Of a DNA stretch of 64,000 bases, positions 31,184-42,579 are shown one piece after another. The notes beneath the pieces are model-generated. The model was given only the letters and a program-made list of their open reading frames with translations, had not been told where the DNA came from and searched no databases. A program made the position numbers and the translations under genes. This DNA is from Calendula officinalis. Taxonomy: Eukaryota; Streptophyta; Magnoliopsida; Asterales; Asteraceae. The stretch covers positions 37,832,047-37,896,046 of the forward strand of contig OY970835.1 of assembly GCA_963853835.1 (NCBI GenBank), read 5' to 3'. The first letter of the stretch is position 1; each line of letters starts with the position of its first letter.

Positions 31184-34100
31184 TCAATCAAGTTTCTTTT
31201 GTTCTTCTTCTTCTTTCCTTCTCTTCTCTAGGGTTCTTTGATTTTGAGCTTTTCTTTGAGCTATAATGTATTTGCTGTTTCTTTTTGTAAAATATGTCAA
31301 TTTGTTCTGGAACATAACAGCATCATAAGGTTTCATCATTGTATTTATGAATATCTGATACATAGTCTTCTCAGAATGAGGATATTCTTTTTCATACAGA
31401 TATAGCTCACATACTTTTCCAGATTTTTCAAAGAAGTACATGTTGGCAGTTGGAATCACATTCCAAGCATAGACATTTCCTTGGTCTGCAAATTGTTCTG
31501 GATAATTGTCTGGATAGAAAGCAGCATCAATCATTCTAGTTAGGTATCCAGCTCCAGATTCTTTCCATGATTTCTTTCTCATCCTTGGTTTACCAATGAT
31601 CAATAGTTTAATAACATCACTTCTTGAACAGGACATGATCAAAGGTAGCCATCCAGTAAATTTCTGAATAACCTTGTCTTCCCTTACAACTACTATGACA
31701 TTGTTGGGCATAACTCTCCAATTGATGATTGAATTGTTCTGCAAGGGAGCAACTGGTAGTTCAAGAACAGGAATGACTTGCTCTATTTTTGACTTCTTTT
31801 GAGCACTTTGTTCTTGAGAGACCATCTTTCTTTTCTTTGTTGATGGCTCACCAGTAGTTGAGATACTATCCTTCTTGATTAAGTTTGGACTGATTGGAAT
31901 TAAGACTTTGGATTTCTTTTCTTCTTCTGCTTCTTGTTCAGCCAAGTCTTTCTTCTTTGCAGCACAATATTTTTCAATTATTGTCATCATCTTCATTCTA
32001 CTAAATGACTTTGCATTGTGCCCTTTTGATTTCAAATATTCAATCATATTGGCTTTTTGTTCAAACACATCATCGGTTAGCTCACTTTTTGTTTTCTTGC
32101 ATTCAGAGACCAAATATTCAAGACATTGAATATGTTCTTCTTCAACTTTTTTAAGTCTCTTGAATTCTTCCATTTGAGCTTCTATCTGAGCATCTTTGAT
32201 TTGAACAGGTATTTCAGCTTGTTGAGGTTGTTGAACTTTTGATCTTTCCTTTTCAGCTTTCTTTTTCCTTTCCTCAATAGCTTGATACATAGCCACATTC
32301 TCCAAGAATTTTCTATGTTTTATCCTCCATCTTGATTATTTTTCTGATCTGACATGATTAATTTTGTTCACCATATGGTGACCTAAAGCTCTGTTTGGGT
32401 AATCATCATCATAGACTTCTTTGCCCTTTCCAACACAAGCAGGCAGAATAGATGGAGGTGGAGAGTATTTCATGTCTGGAATACCAGGAAGTAGTAATTT
32501 TGGATAAAATAGTTTCAAGTCTTCTTCTGGTAATATTTTTGGGTGTGGAGGAAGTGTACATTCATCTACCTCAAACCAGTTCACATTATCATCAATGTCA
32601 GGTATGATAAGTGGTTGAGCAGGTGTTGGTAGTTTGGAGATGATTACATGTCTTTCTCTTTCAATCAGCTCTGGTAATTGTAATTCTTCCTCTTCAGTAG
32701 TAACCAGAGTAGTTACTACTGGTGTGACTTCAGGAGTTACTACTGATAGGGCATCAGTAACATTTGGTGCTGTTATTTCCTCTTCTTCATTTACTACTGC
32801 TATGATATCAGTAGTAGGAGTTACTACTGGTACTTCTTTTTCAGCTTGTTCTTCCATGGGAGCAGTAGTAATAGGCTCATCTTCAGTAACCATCATTTCT
32901 GGGCCTTCATCAACTGTTGTTTCTTTTAAATTTAAGAGAGAGGATGCTGCTGCTGCAATTGATTCATCAATCATTGTTTGAATATTATCCTTCTCCCCCT
33001 TAGTGAGCTCTACTGGTGGAGCCTCACTATCATCAATCTTCTTCTTCGATCTCCTTATGATTTTAGTTTGTTGATGAAGCCTGTGTTCATATAACCTCAT
33101 CCGTTTGTTGATGGTATTCATGTGCCTTTTCATTGCAGACATTGTTTTCCCTTGATTTGTGAGATACTTAAGACAGTCTTGTACAGTGGATTCAAGAGAA
33201 TCCACTTTATCCGTCAATTGTTTGGTTTTAATACTGCCCTCACTCCATTTAGCAAGATCATCGGGCTCACTAACAGGTACATTGGTTTGAAGGTTTTCCA
33301 TCCTATCCGTCAATTGTTTGGTTTTAGAATGACCAGTAGTATTCTTGTAATTAGGGTTTTTACCAGTAGTGTTCTTGCACTGGTACCATACAGCATTATA
33401 ATTAGGGTTAACACCAGTAGTAAAGTTGGTAAAGTTTTTACTGGTGTTGGAAAATTTAGAATATTGTTTATTTTGATTTAATTTTCCATTGTTCTTGATG
33501 TAATTGCTGTTCTTTGGGCTTCCAACTCTTCTGTTTTGCACAAATCTTGGTGCACTTCTTCCAGATCTTGGTGTTTCAGCAATTGGAGTTTTATTTTTAT
33601 CTACTACTGAAGGACCAGTAGTATCTTTTAACTTTTGTGTTTTTGCTTTTTCTTTAAAATTTTTAAATTCCTTGAACTCTTTGCAGTTTATTGGATTGAA
33701 GTGACAATCCTTTGCTAAATGATTTACTTTGTTGCATATAACACATCTTAATTTCTTACCTTTAGCACCTTCAGGTATTCTTTGATCTAAGAGTTGATTT
33801 TTATTTCTCTGATTTCCTCTTTTTAAAATTTGGGGTCTATTTTCTGCATCATATTTAGGAGAATCATTTGGACTTTGTGCAGTGTGAAAACTTGTATCAA
33901 TTGAGTTTGTAGTTTCAGTTTGATAAATTGTGAATTCAATTGAATCATTAGTTTGATCATCATCAGAGGAATCATTTGATTCAGATGTTTCATTACAAGT
34001 TTCAGTTTTAGTTTCATTATTTAATTCATTAATTATTCTTTCTGAACTGTTTTTGAGTGGAGGAATGAATTTATGTGGAGGTGGTACAGCATGATATCCT

Positions 34101-35554
34101 ACCCCTTGAACAACTTTTTCTGTAGTTTGATTATTAGTTAATTCATCAAGAATTTTAGTGCTTCTTTCAAACTTTTTAATTGTCAATTTATTTTGTTCAA
34201 TTTCAAGTTGACATTCTTCTAATTTACTTGTTAGTTCTTTATTTTTTAATTCATAGTACTCCTTCTCATCCACAACTTGAAGCAGTTCTTCCTTTATTCT
34301 TTGATCAATCATCTTGTACACCTTTATCTGATGTTCTTAATCAGCAATCACACCATCAAACTCATGATTTCTTCTTAATGCTTTTGCTAGATCTTCATTT
34401 AATTTAGTGTTTTCTTTTTCTAGGTTTTTAACAATTTTAACACATTCAGAAGTACATGGTTTAGGTTTTACCTCAGATTTGCTGTCAGTGAAGGCCATTA
34501 GAGCTTGATTTTGAGTGTGTTCTTCTGCTTGAAAGCTCCAGTCATAGCCTTGTCCTTGTTGTGAAACAAGAGCAGTTGATTTTGATCTTTTGTCTGGCTG
34601 TGGACATTCTTTTGCAAAGTGACCAAGATTGTTACAGTTGTAACATTTGACTTTAGTTTTGTCAAATCCAGCCTTGTCACCTTTGTTGTAGTTGAGACTT
34701 GTCCTACCAGTTCTTTTCAAGAACCTTTTGGTCCTCAGGCTCAGCATAGCCATTTGCCATTTGAGATCCATCTCTTCTAGATCATCAGGATGCAATTGTT
34801 CCAAATCATCACTAATTAGTGCAGTATGCACATGACTAGTGAAAAAGGATTCTCTTGCAGCATCTTCACTATCTGCAGCCTTTCCTGTGGTGGTTTCTTG
34901 ACCTTGACCTGTACTTGATACAAATGCAGCATTATTAGAAGAAATAGAAGGGTTCTTTTGATTTACCTCAGTTTCAAATACTCTGAGATCATTGTAGAGT
35001 TCATCCAACTCCTTTTCTTCTAGTGCATCTCTTTGTCTATAGATGACTGTGTACATGGCCCATTCTTCACTGAGAGACCTTAGGAACTTCATGTTGACAT
35101 CTTCTTGATCCATCTTAACCCCAACCTGGTTAAATTCACCAATTAACTTGTTGAATCTGTCAAACACTTGAGTGAGTGTCTCATTGGGCTTTCCTTTGAA
35201 GTTTTCAAAGTCTTGCTTGAGAACAGACTTCATGTTCCTCTTGGTGCTCTTGGTTCCAACGAATCTCTTCTCAAGTGCTTGCCACAACTCCTTTGCATCA
35301 TCATATTCAACGAAGAGGTGTTGATAGTCATTAGGAATGGCTAGTAGAAGAGTGCTTACGGCTTTGAGTTCGATCCCTTTGTCTTTCTTCTCCTTCTCAC
35401 ACTTGAGTTTGTCTGCTTCAGTTGCAGAACTTGATGCTTGACCAGGACCAGTTTTGTTTCCTTCACAAATAACTTCCCACATGGAGTAATCAGTAATAAG
35501 CATGTATTGCTTAATACGATTTTTCCACATCCCAAAGTTATTGGGAGTGAGCAT
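31184..35554 (-). pseudogene. Fused gag/env-like frame of element B, two stops
   Basis: One frame of 1,457 codons with two TAA codons, at 34337-34339 (CAA in copies A and C) and 32336-32338 (CAG in copy A). The N-terminal part is gag: copia gag domain, CYNCNNLGHFAKEC knuckle, coiled coil, and a second knuckle CVICNKVNHLAKDC. Near 33325 gag's NTTGHSK joins the env-like coiled-coil region in frame (KQLTDRMENLQTNV), and the frame then runs to the normal env-like C-terminus. A 22-base AAAACCAAACAATTGACGGA-type word occurs at the junction and again 96 bases further on, suggesting template switching at a short repeat. The native gag start codon is missing (see the duplicated PBS). Confidence 0.85.
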
Positions 35555-35575
35555 AGGAATTTTATTTGCTTGGGT

Positions 35576-35607
35576 GCTCTGGTACCACTTGTCAGGATCG
35601 ATTAACT
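35576..35607 (-). repeat. Second copy of LTR-end/PBS replacing the gag start, element B
   Basis: 32 bases matching the LTR 3' end plus PBS (minus strand ...ATCCTGACAAGTGGTACCAGAGC) sit where A and C have the gag ATG and first codons. The true PBS complement is at 35675-35686. One mismatch (GGTACC for GGTATC). Confidence 0.85.
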
Positions 35608-35674
35608 ATTTGTGTGTTTTAGAAATTTAAAACTTTTTGTTGTTCTTAAAAATTAGTAGATCTAGAACCAATAC

Positions 35675-35686
35675 GCTCTGATACCA
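35675..35686 (-). other. Primer binding site, element B
   Basis: Complement of TGGTATCAGAGC two bases inside the 5' LTR (35689-36330). Confidence 0.88.
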
Positions 35687-35688
35687 CT

Positions 35689-36330
35689 TGTCAGGATCGA
35701 TTAACTATAGATTAGTTAATAAACACCTTTAGATCTAATTGATGATAGAAGTTGCAGCGGATCAACACTATATCAATATATTAAGAACAATGAACTGTAA
35801 GAACAATATGTGAGAATATTAAGAACACAGTTTCACAAAAAGCTTCAATGTATATTATTGAATCACAATACACACGTACGTTTACAATTCGTAAGGAACT
35901 ATATATAATAGTCCTTGAAGCCTAACTATTTACCCTAGTTATTCTAGGACTTGATTTACATTCGAATTATAAAGATATACATTGAATTACATTCTATAAC
36001 TATCACTACGAAGATCTCGGACTTGAGATGCTTCCAAAATGCGTATCAGTAGTATTCTGCAATCACCAGTAGTAACTTCATATCAATAGTAGTAAGTTTG
36101 GTGAACAGTAGTAAGTCCAAAACCAACGTCAGTAGTAACTACTATTGATCAGTAGTATCTTCAATATGCCTTGATCAGTAGTAACTTAGTTATAGTCTTC
36201 ACCAGTATCAACTTCATCAGTAGTAAACCTTTCTGCCCCATCGGTATCAACCATAGTATTCATCAGTAATAACTATGATCAGTACTAACTGCAGCATCAG
36301 TAATAAGTTGAACTGTGATCTGCTCCAACA
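35689..36330 (-). repeat. 5' LTR of element B
   Basis: 642 bp, matching 30510-31151 except about two substitutions (near 36105 and 36242). Confidence 0.93.
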
Positions 36331-36402
36331 ATTATTTATGTAGGAAAACTCTGTTGCTGATATCATTTCAATTCGTTCACCATTACTTCCGAGTGAAAAC
36401 CA
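36331..36402 (-). CDS. Locus 2 exon 5, 5' fragment: start of first PP2-like domain
   Basis: 72 nt from a GACAG acceptor. Encodes WFSLGSNGERIEMISATEFS and on to YIN before element B interrupts. Matches locus 1 exon 5 almost residue for residue. Confidence 0.8.
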
Positions 36403-36501
36403 CTGTCATGGAATAAAAATTGAAAGACGTCATTTTAAAAAAAAAGGGAGCATCCAAGGGAAACACATAGAAAAATTGAGATATATAAACGAGCTACTTA
36501 C

Positions 36502-36654
36502 CACTTTGTCCTCTTGAAGGAGAATTCCTTCCGAAGTTAATATGTTGAAAAGATCCTTTTTCTTTTTGGCAGAGTAGATTGCAGGAGATTCTGACATTTG
36601 GATTATTTCTTTATATTCTTTTGGCAGTTTAGCCTCCCATATATCATATTCCTC
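36502..36654 (-). CDS. Locus 2 exon 4: PP2 N-terminal linker
   Basis: 153 nt, phase 0, donor GTG/GTAAGT. Encodes EEYDIWEAKLPKEYKEI...LLQEDKV, equivalent to locus 1 exon 4. Confidence 0.82.
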
Positions 36655-36978
36655 CTGCATATTCTTATGCAATTCAATTCAAAGATTGAGCGGCCTATTC
36701 TATATGTTTAGTTAACTTTTTTTTTTTTTTTGTTGATATAATGTTTCTTTTTTAAAACTAGAAATGTTTTATAATTAAAACGAAAAATAAAAGTTTGTAC
36801 AGGAAAGATATTGGGGTGGCAAAAAAAAAAGGGGCAAATTTACTTATTGGGATAAAACCAATATTCACATTCTAACAATAGTAAGACATTTTTTTTAAAT
36901 CTTGATACCTTTTGATTTAGATATGCTAATTTTGCATGGAAATCTAGGAAGCCACTTTGTAAAACTAAGAAAACTTAC

Positions 36979-37872
36979 CTGAAGTTCCAACGCTTCGTTA
37001 AGTTTTTGCAACACCTCTTTTGCTGTTGGTCGTTTTTCTCTATCCTTATCTAAGCATTGACTGACAATCTTTTGAAATATAGATAACGATTCATGCGCAA
37101 TTTGTCCCTTTATACGCTCAAACACGATTAAGTCAAGTTTTCCTTCTTCATGTATATTTTTAAGGATCTTGCGTACATTTTCTTGATCATAATCATTTGC
37201 GTTACGCACTAACAACTGCCCATACAAGATTTCGAATAAAACAACTCCTAATGAGTATATATCAGACTTTTCAGTGAAAAAACCCGAATCCTCGTATTCT
37301 GGCTCAACGTAGCCATCCGTTCCCACAAGAGTGCTGACAGCATTCTGATTTGGTGCAGTTATTGCGGATAACCCGAAATCAGAGATTTTCGCCTTCCAAT
37401 CATCATTTAGTAAAATATTTATGGTTTTGATGTCCCTATGTATCACGATCTCGTTTGTCAAAGCACCTCCATGAAGAAAAGCCAACCCACTCGCAATATC
37501 AATGCAAATTTTAAGGCGTTTGATCCATGTAAGACTAACTTTTTCCAAATGCCTATCGAGACTTGTTTTGGACGCATACTCATAAACTATGATCTTTTCA
37601 TTCTTTCCATTACAATAGCCTTCGAGACCGATGATATTCTCATGTTTATACTCAAAAAGAATTTCAAGTTCCATCAAAAAATGGAGTTCTCCCTGACCTT
37701 TACTTCTATCCAACCGCTTTGCAACAATGGTATGAAGTTCATTGCCACGTTTAACTTCACCTTTGTAAACCCTACCAAACCCTCCTCCTCCAATATGATT
37801 CTTATGACTAAAGTTTTGTGTGGCAGCTTTAATTTCTTCAAATGACATTTGGAGACTGTTCTTGTTATTTTC
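36979..37872 (-). CDS. Locus 2 exon 3: third kinase domain (catalytic motifs intact)
   Basis: 894 nt, exactly the locus 1 length, with the same acceptor and donor. It has GGGGFGRVYKG, VAKRL, HRDIKTINILL, DFGLS and GTDGYVEPEY. No frameshift or stop. It would encode an active cytoplasmic Ser/Thr kinase domain if transcribed, though the exons around it are interrupted by elements B and C. Confidence 0.92.
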
Positions 37873-38105
37873 CTGTGAATCATGAAACATATAATAAATT
37901 TCATAATTTATAAATACATTTAAAATTCAAGTCTAAAATCTCCTTAAAGGTACTATGTTCAACTTTACACTCAGAATCCCCAAACTCATGCTAACTTCGT
38001 GTAGTAAGCTTTCAAAAAAATCTCACAAATATAATCCGATTATGAAAGTTAGGTTTCAATTTATGTTGTATAAACTCAAGTTTGCGACTTATGTATCACA
38101 AACTT

Positions 38106-38373
38106 ACATTAGTAAAACAACAAGGGAGGTGGTCTAGCTACAAACATTATTAAAACCACAAGGGAGGTGGTCTAGCTAGTGGTTGAATTTGATCACCGTA
38201 AGGGTGACATTCCCAGGAGGTCCCAAGTTCAATCCATGCTAGGAGCAAAAAAAAAAATACCCCCTTGTGACAACGGATATTTACTCGCGCCGACTCGAGC
38301 TACCCACGAAGCGGAAGGTCGCCGTGGGACTAGTCGGCTTGCAAGCGAGTCGAAATCCGGGTTACAAAAAAAC
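38106..38373 (+). mobile_element. tRNA-derived SINE-like insertion in locus 2 intron 2
   Basis: Has an A-box-like TAGCTAGTGGTTG and a B-box-like AGTTCAATCC about 40 bases apart, then a body with an internal A run and a TTACAAAAAAAC tail. Imperfect flanking copies CTTACATTAGTAA and CTTACATTATTAA suggest a target duplication. The first 25 bases (CAAGGGAGGTGGTCTAGCTA) are duplicated in tandem at the head. Absent from locus 1. Confidence 0.65.
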
Positions 38374-38422
38374 CTTACATTATTAACAAAAAGATATCAT
38401 ATAATTTAAAGTATACACTTAC

Positions 38423-39609
38423 TTGAAACGATAATGATTTCAAAAGTTCATCGAGAATGTGTTGTGATGTAGGACGGTCCTTTTGAGTTTGTGCTACACA
38501 TTGATGTGCGATTGCTAAAAACATTTTTAGAGAATCTAGATTAGGTCCTTTATTTAACGCGGAAGTGAGTTCATCTACTTCTTCCATTATTTTAGGATCT
38601 ACCATTTCATGTAATTTCCCGTGGAGGAAGCGTTGCCGTGCAACGTGTGCAATTCCGCCTTCATTCTCTTTAACATAGATATCATCGTAGGCAAGCTTCC
38701 CAGATACAATCTCAAATAAGACCACCCCGAGAGAGTAAATATCTATTGCTCTTTTAAATTTACCATTCTTCTGGTATTCTGGACACACGTAAAAATCCGT
38801 GCCTGCAATGTTTTTTGTATAGCGAGTTTTTTCTTGTTGATCTACACGATGGAGTTTTGAGAGCCCAAAGTCGGCAATCTTCGCCACCCAGTTCTTTCCT
38901 AACAAAATATTACCACTTTTTATGTCACGATGAACAATATTTTGTTTATCCTCTTCGTTCATATTGTGGAGGTAGTTTAATCCACGTGCAATATCAATGC
39001 ACATCTTTAAACGTTGCACCCAAGGAAGGTAAGTCAAGTTATTGGTATTTCCCAAATAATCATCAAGGCTCCCATTAAAAAGACGCTCGTAGACGAGGAT
39101 CAACTCATCACCTTCGTCACAAAAGCCAAGAAGAGAGACAATATTGTCATGATTACAACGTGTCAGCAATTTGATTTCTGCAATAAACCCTTGTTCTCCA
39201 TACTTGTCTTTTGTAATATATTTAATGGCTACATCTCTCTCTTTCTTTGTAATTTCACCTGTAAGTTTATCTTCCATTGGCATCCAGGGGTGGACCTAGT
39301 ATGGTGCACGGGGTTGCCAGTGCAACCCCTGGAATTTATTCGAATAGTGTTAAAATAGTGTTATATTTAGTAAAAATAAAAAATTTAGTGTAGGTGACAC
39401 CCCTGAGAAAAAAATGTGCAACGTGGGACACCCCTGAGAAAAAAATGTGCAACATGGGACACCCCTCAATTTTATTTCTGGGTCCGCCACTGTAATGGCA
39501 CCTCAAGTTTTGCTCCGTACACAATACCATATCCGCCTGACCCAAGTTGTGTTTTGGTGGCTGATTTTATATCAGTGAGTGGGATCCTTAAATGTTCCAA
39601 GTAGTCAGC
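38423..39609 (-). CDS. Locus 2 exon 2: second kinase domain, split by a MITE
   Basis: Acceptor TTGCAG at 39610-39612 and donor CAA/GTAAGTG. Motifs include GSGGYGIVYGAKL, VAIKYITKDKYGE, HRDIKSGNILL and ADFGLSKL, so catalytic residues are conserved. It has a four-residue in-frame deletion near the N-terminus relative to locus 1. A 208-bp hAT-like MITE at 39285-39492 breaks the N-lobe before the VAIK strand. Confidence 0.85.
39285..39492. mobile_element. hAT-like MITE in locus 2 kinase exon 2
   Basis: 208 bp with ends CAGGGGTGGACCTAG and the inverse of CAGTGGCGGACCCAG, a common plant hAT MITE terminus. Flanks ATTGGCA/AATGGCA form an imperfect duplication. Internally a 31-bp unit (GACACCCCTGAGAAAAAAAT and following) is repeated 2.3 times at 39396-39470. 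Locus 1 has the empty site. Confidence 0.8.
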
Positions 39610-40370
39610 CTGCAACATTGCATGTTTAGAAAAGAAAATAAGTTGTTGCAGATTATCTACGCTAGCAACGAAGAGCATTAAACTGAAGCTCTATAAAACT
39701 GATTTTAGTTATAACGTTGTTAAATCATGTTTAGAATAGAAAAAATATATATTGAAGGTACCCAAAACATCAATTCTATTTTGTTAATTAGTGTTTTAAC
39801 TTCTACCATAGAATTAATTGTGTTTTAGAGCATCTGTAACTTAGAAACTTTCTTGTTGCAAAAGGTTTATTACCCAACCGGCTCATACAACTTGTGACCT
39901 TATTTTTTTTGTTACGAAGACGTGACCAACTAGACAATACCTATTAGTTTTTTATGGGAATTCGAACTTATTTTAATTAGATGAGAAATTAAAAGTTTAA
40001 AAATTTGGTGCAAAAAGTCAAAAATTAAAACAAAAATACACAAAAAAAAACCTATGATGAGCACGTCCATCTCTAAAGGTGGGCCAAAGAAAAAAGGTGA
40101 ATAAATATATCTTTTCTTAATTATTTTAATTTGTGTAAACTGATACCAATTTTATTAAATAAAATGGGAAATGATGAATACACTTGCAAAATATGTAAAA
40201 ACAAGTAGAAAAAGAGTTGGTAATTGAGTCTCGTGATTTAACACAATTCCTTTAAAATAGATTGGTCGTCTATTTTGAAGGGTACAAAAACCGAGTAGTA
40301 TTGTATTACCGAATATGATCTAATGCCTGAATAACTTATCAAAATTCTGCTTGTTTTGATAGACTATTAT

Positions 40371-40466
40371 GATACTCTTGTTTTTTTTTTTTTTTTTTTT
40401 TTTTTGAATGGCTAGTTAGTAAGTTAGTAGTTCGAGCTAGACAGTGACATCCACAAGATACTCTTG
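40371..40466 (-). mobile_element. Short retroposed insert with poly(A) tail (SINE fragment)
   Basis: Direct repeats GATACTCTTG at 40371-40380 and 40457-40466 flank a run of 25 T and about 50 bases of body. This is the structure of a 5'-truncated SINE or retroposon in minus orientation, inside locus 2 intron 1. Confidence 0.75.
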
Positions 40467-40722
40467 TTTTGATAGGCAGTTTAACGAATTCCGTAACCGA
40501 TCCACCAATTTACTGTAATCGAACGGTAATGGTTTTTTGTTAACCAAAATTTCGGTTATGGGTTCATTTTTAGTAATTACCTGCAGGCGGTGGGATGATG
40601 TTCCTTCAACCTCTTTGGCAACTGTTGTGGGTTCCTTTAATTAAATCGATAAACACAAAAGGTGTTACTATGATATAGAAAATGAAAGAGAAGAAATGAA
40701 AAAATATAGAGCAGGGTCTTAC

Positions 40723-41841
40723 GTCACGTGCTATTTGAAGCTCCAAGGCTTTTTCAAGGTTTCTGAGAATCTGTTGGGACGTTGTTCCTTCAAGCATTCG
40801 TAGGCTGTTTTTGAGAAGATTTGAAATGATTTTGGGTCCATTTGTTGTTTTAGGGGCGAATGAATGATGTCATTGAAGCTTTCCTCATCGTCATAATGGG
40901 ATTTGGCCAACTGGGCTCATAAGAGGAATAAGTCTTTATTGGCAGTACGTCCACATCATGTGACGGTGTCTGGTTGTTGTTGGTAGATGAAATATGTGGT
41001 GATTGTGTGTTGTTACAATCATCAAATGAAGGCATCGACCGTGAGTTGTTCTGCCACCTGTTGCTGTTGTTGGTAGATGAAGTATGTGAGCTGTAACGAT
41101 CATTAAATGATGACGGATTTCTGTCGACAAATGAAGTCGACTGTACGTAACCATCATCTTCAAATGTTAATGGCGGGGTATCTTTCTTGGGCGTTTGAGG
41201 CTCGACAACCTCATCATCATCAACTACTATAATTTCCTCAACCTCTTTTGATTTTTGTTTAGAGAATTGAGGTGAAAGAAGCTCTTTGTCGTCAGGAACA
41301 AATGCTCTCCTTCCACACAAGACTTCAAACAATAACACTCCAAAAGAGAAAACATCCAGACTTGTGGTTCACAAATCCCGTCTTTTCATATGTCGGATCA
41401 ACATACCCAATTGTGCCAACAATTTCAGCCAGGAGAAGACGATGCATTCTAGCTCTCGTGTTTTTCATGGAATGTTCGAAGCCACATAACTTGGGTTTCC
41501 AATCCTCGTCCAACAGAATTTTTGAGCTTTTGATATTACGATGTATGATGCTAAAATCGTGTCCCTCGTCATAATAGATGTAAGTCAACCCACGTTGCTT
41601 CCATGTGAGATTTGGATCATCTAAATGTTTGTCAAGACTCTTGTTCATTTCGTATTTGTTTACGATGATCTCGTTCATCACAATACCCAACAAAAGAAAC
41701 CAGATTTTGATGGTCGAGACCAGAAAGCTTCCAGAACTCAAGGTCTCCTTGCCCATAATCACAATGTAACCTCCTCACAGCAACATCAATCCATTTTCCG
41801 GACCACAAAAGACTTCCTTTATAAACTCTCCCAAATCCACC
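40723..41841 (-). pseudogene. Locus 2 exon 1, 3' part: pseudokinase with frameshifts
   Basis: Continues from 63482 across element C (target duplication CCACC at 41837-41841 and 63477-63481, within the glycine-loop codons). AVRRL, IIHRNIKSSKILL and CGFEHS show the same lost catalytic residues as locus 1. Several small deletions shift the frame (for example near 41670 and 41560). The CGRR region is followed by a long Ser/Asn/Asp-rich insert, then the remnant of the C-terminal helices. Donor GAC/GTAAGA at 40723. Confidence 0.82.
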
Positions 41842-42488
41842 TGTTGGAACAAAATCACAGATCAACTTATTACTGATGCTGCAGTTAGTACTGATCATGT
41901 CTACTACTGATGAATATCATGGTTCATGGTTGATACTGATGGGGCAGAAACTTACTACTGATGAAGTTGATACTGGTGAAGTCTATAACTTAGTTACTAC
42001 TGATCAAGGCATATTGAAGATACTACTGATCAATAGTAGTTACTACTGACGATAGCTTTGTACTTACTACTGGTCACCAGACTTACTATTGATGTTACAT
42101 ATTTACTACTGGTGATTAGTTTTACTACTGATACGCGTTTATGGAACATATCAAGTCCGAGATCTTCGTAGAGATAGTTATAGAATGTAATTCAATGTAT
42201 ATCTTTTATGATTCGAATGTAAATCAAGTCCTAGAATAACTAGGGTAAATAGTTTAGCTTCAAGGACTATTATAAATAGTTCCTTACGAATTGTAAACGT
42301 ACGTGTGTATTTTTAATCGATAATATACATTGAAGCTTTTTGTGAAACTGTGTTCTTAATATTCTCGCATATTGTTCTTACAGTTTATTGTTCTTAATAT
42401 ATTGATATAGTGTTGATCCGCTGCAACTTCTATTATCAATTAGATCTAAAGGTGTTTATTAACTCTTCATAGTTAATCGATCCTGACA
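41842..42488 (+). repeat. 5' LTR of element C
   Basis: 647 bp from TGTTGGAAC to CCTGACA. Its U3 carries the TACTACTG word array. TATAAAT lies near 42275. Confidence 0.93.
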
Positions 42489-42490
42489 AG

Positions 42491-42502
42491 TGGTATCAGA
42501 GC
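42491..42502 (+). other. Primer binding site, element C
   Basis: TGGTATCAGAGC two bases after the LTR (initiator tRNA-Met type). Confidence 0.9.
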
Positions 42503-42579
42503 TTTGGTTCTAGATCTACGATTTTTTTTTTAAAGAACAACAAAAAGTTTTAATCTTTAAAACACACACATTATTAATC

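Larger units (their letters stand above)
30510..36330 (-). mobile_element. Copia element B: pol-less derivative with gag fused to env-like ORF
   Basis: 5,821 bp on the minus strand with 642-bp LTRs (30510-31151 and 35689-36330), PBS, PPT and the 5-bp target duplication ATTAT. LTRs differ at about 2 bases by eye, so this is among the youngest insertions here. It lacks all of pol and the N-terminal part of the env-like ORF, so it can only move with enzymes supplied in trans. Inserted in exon 5 of locus 2. Same family as elements A and C. Confidence 0.93.
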
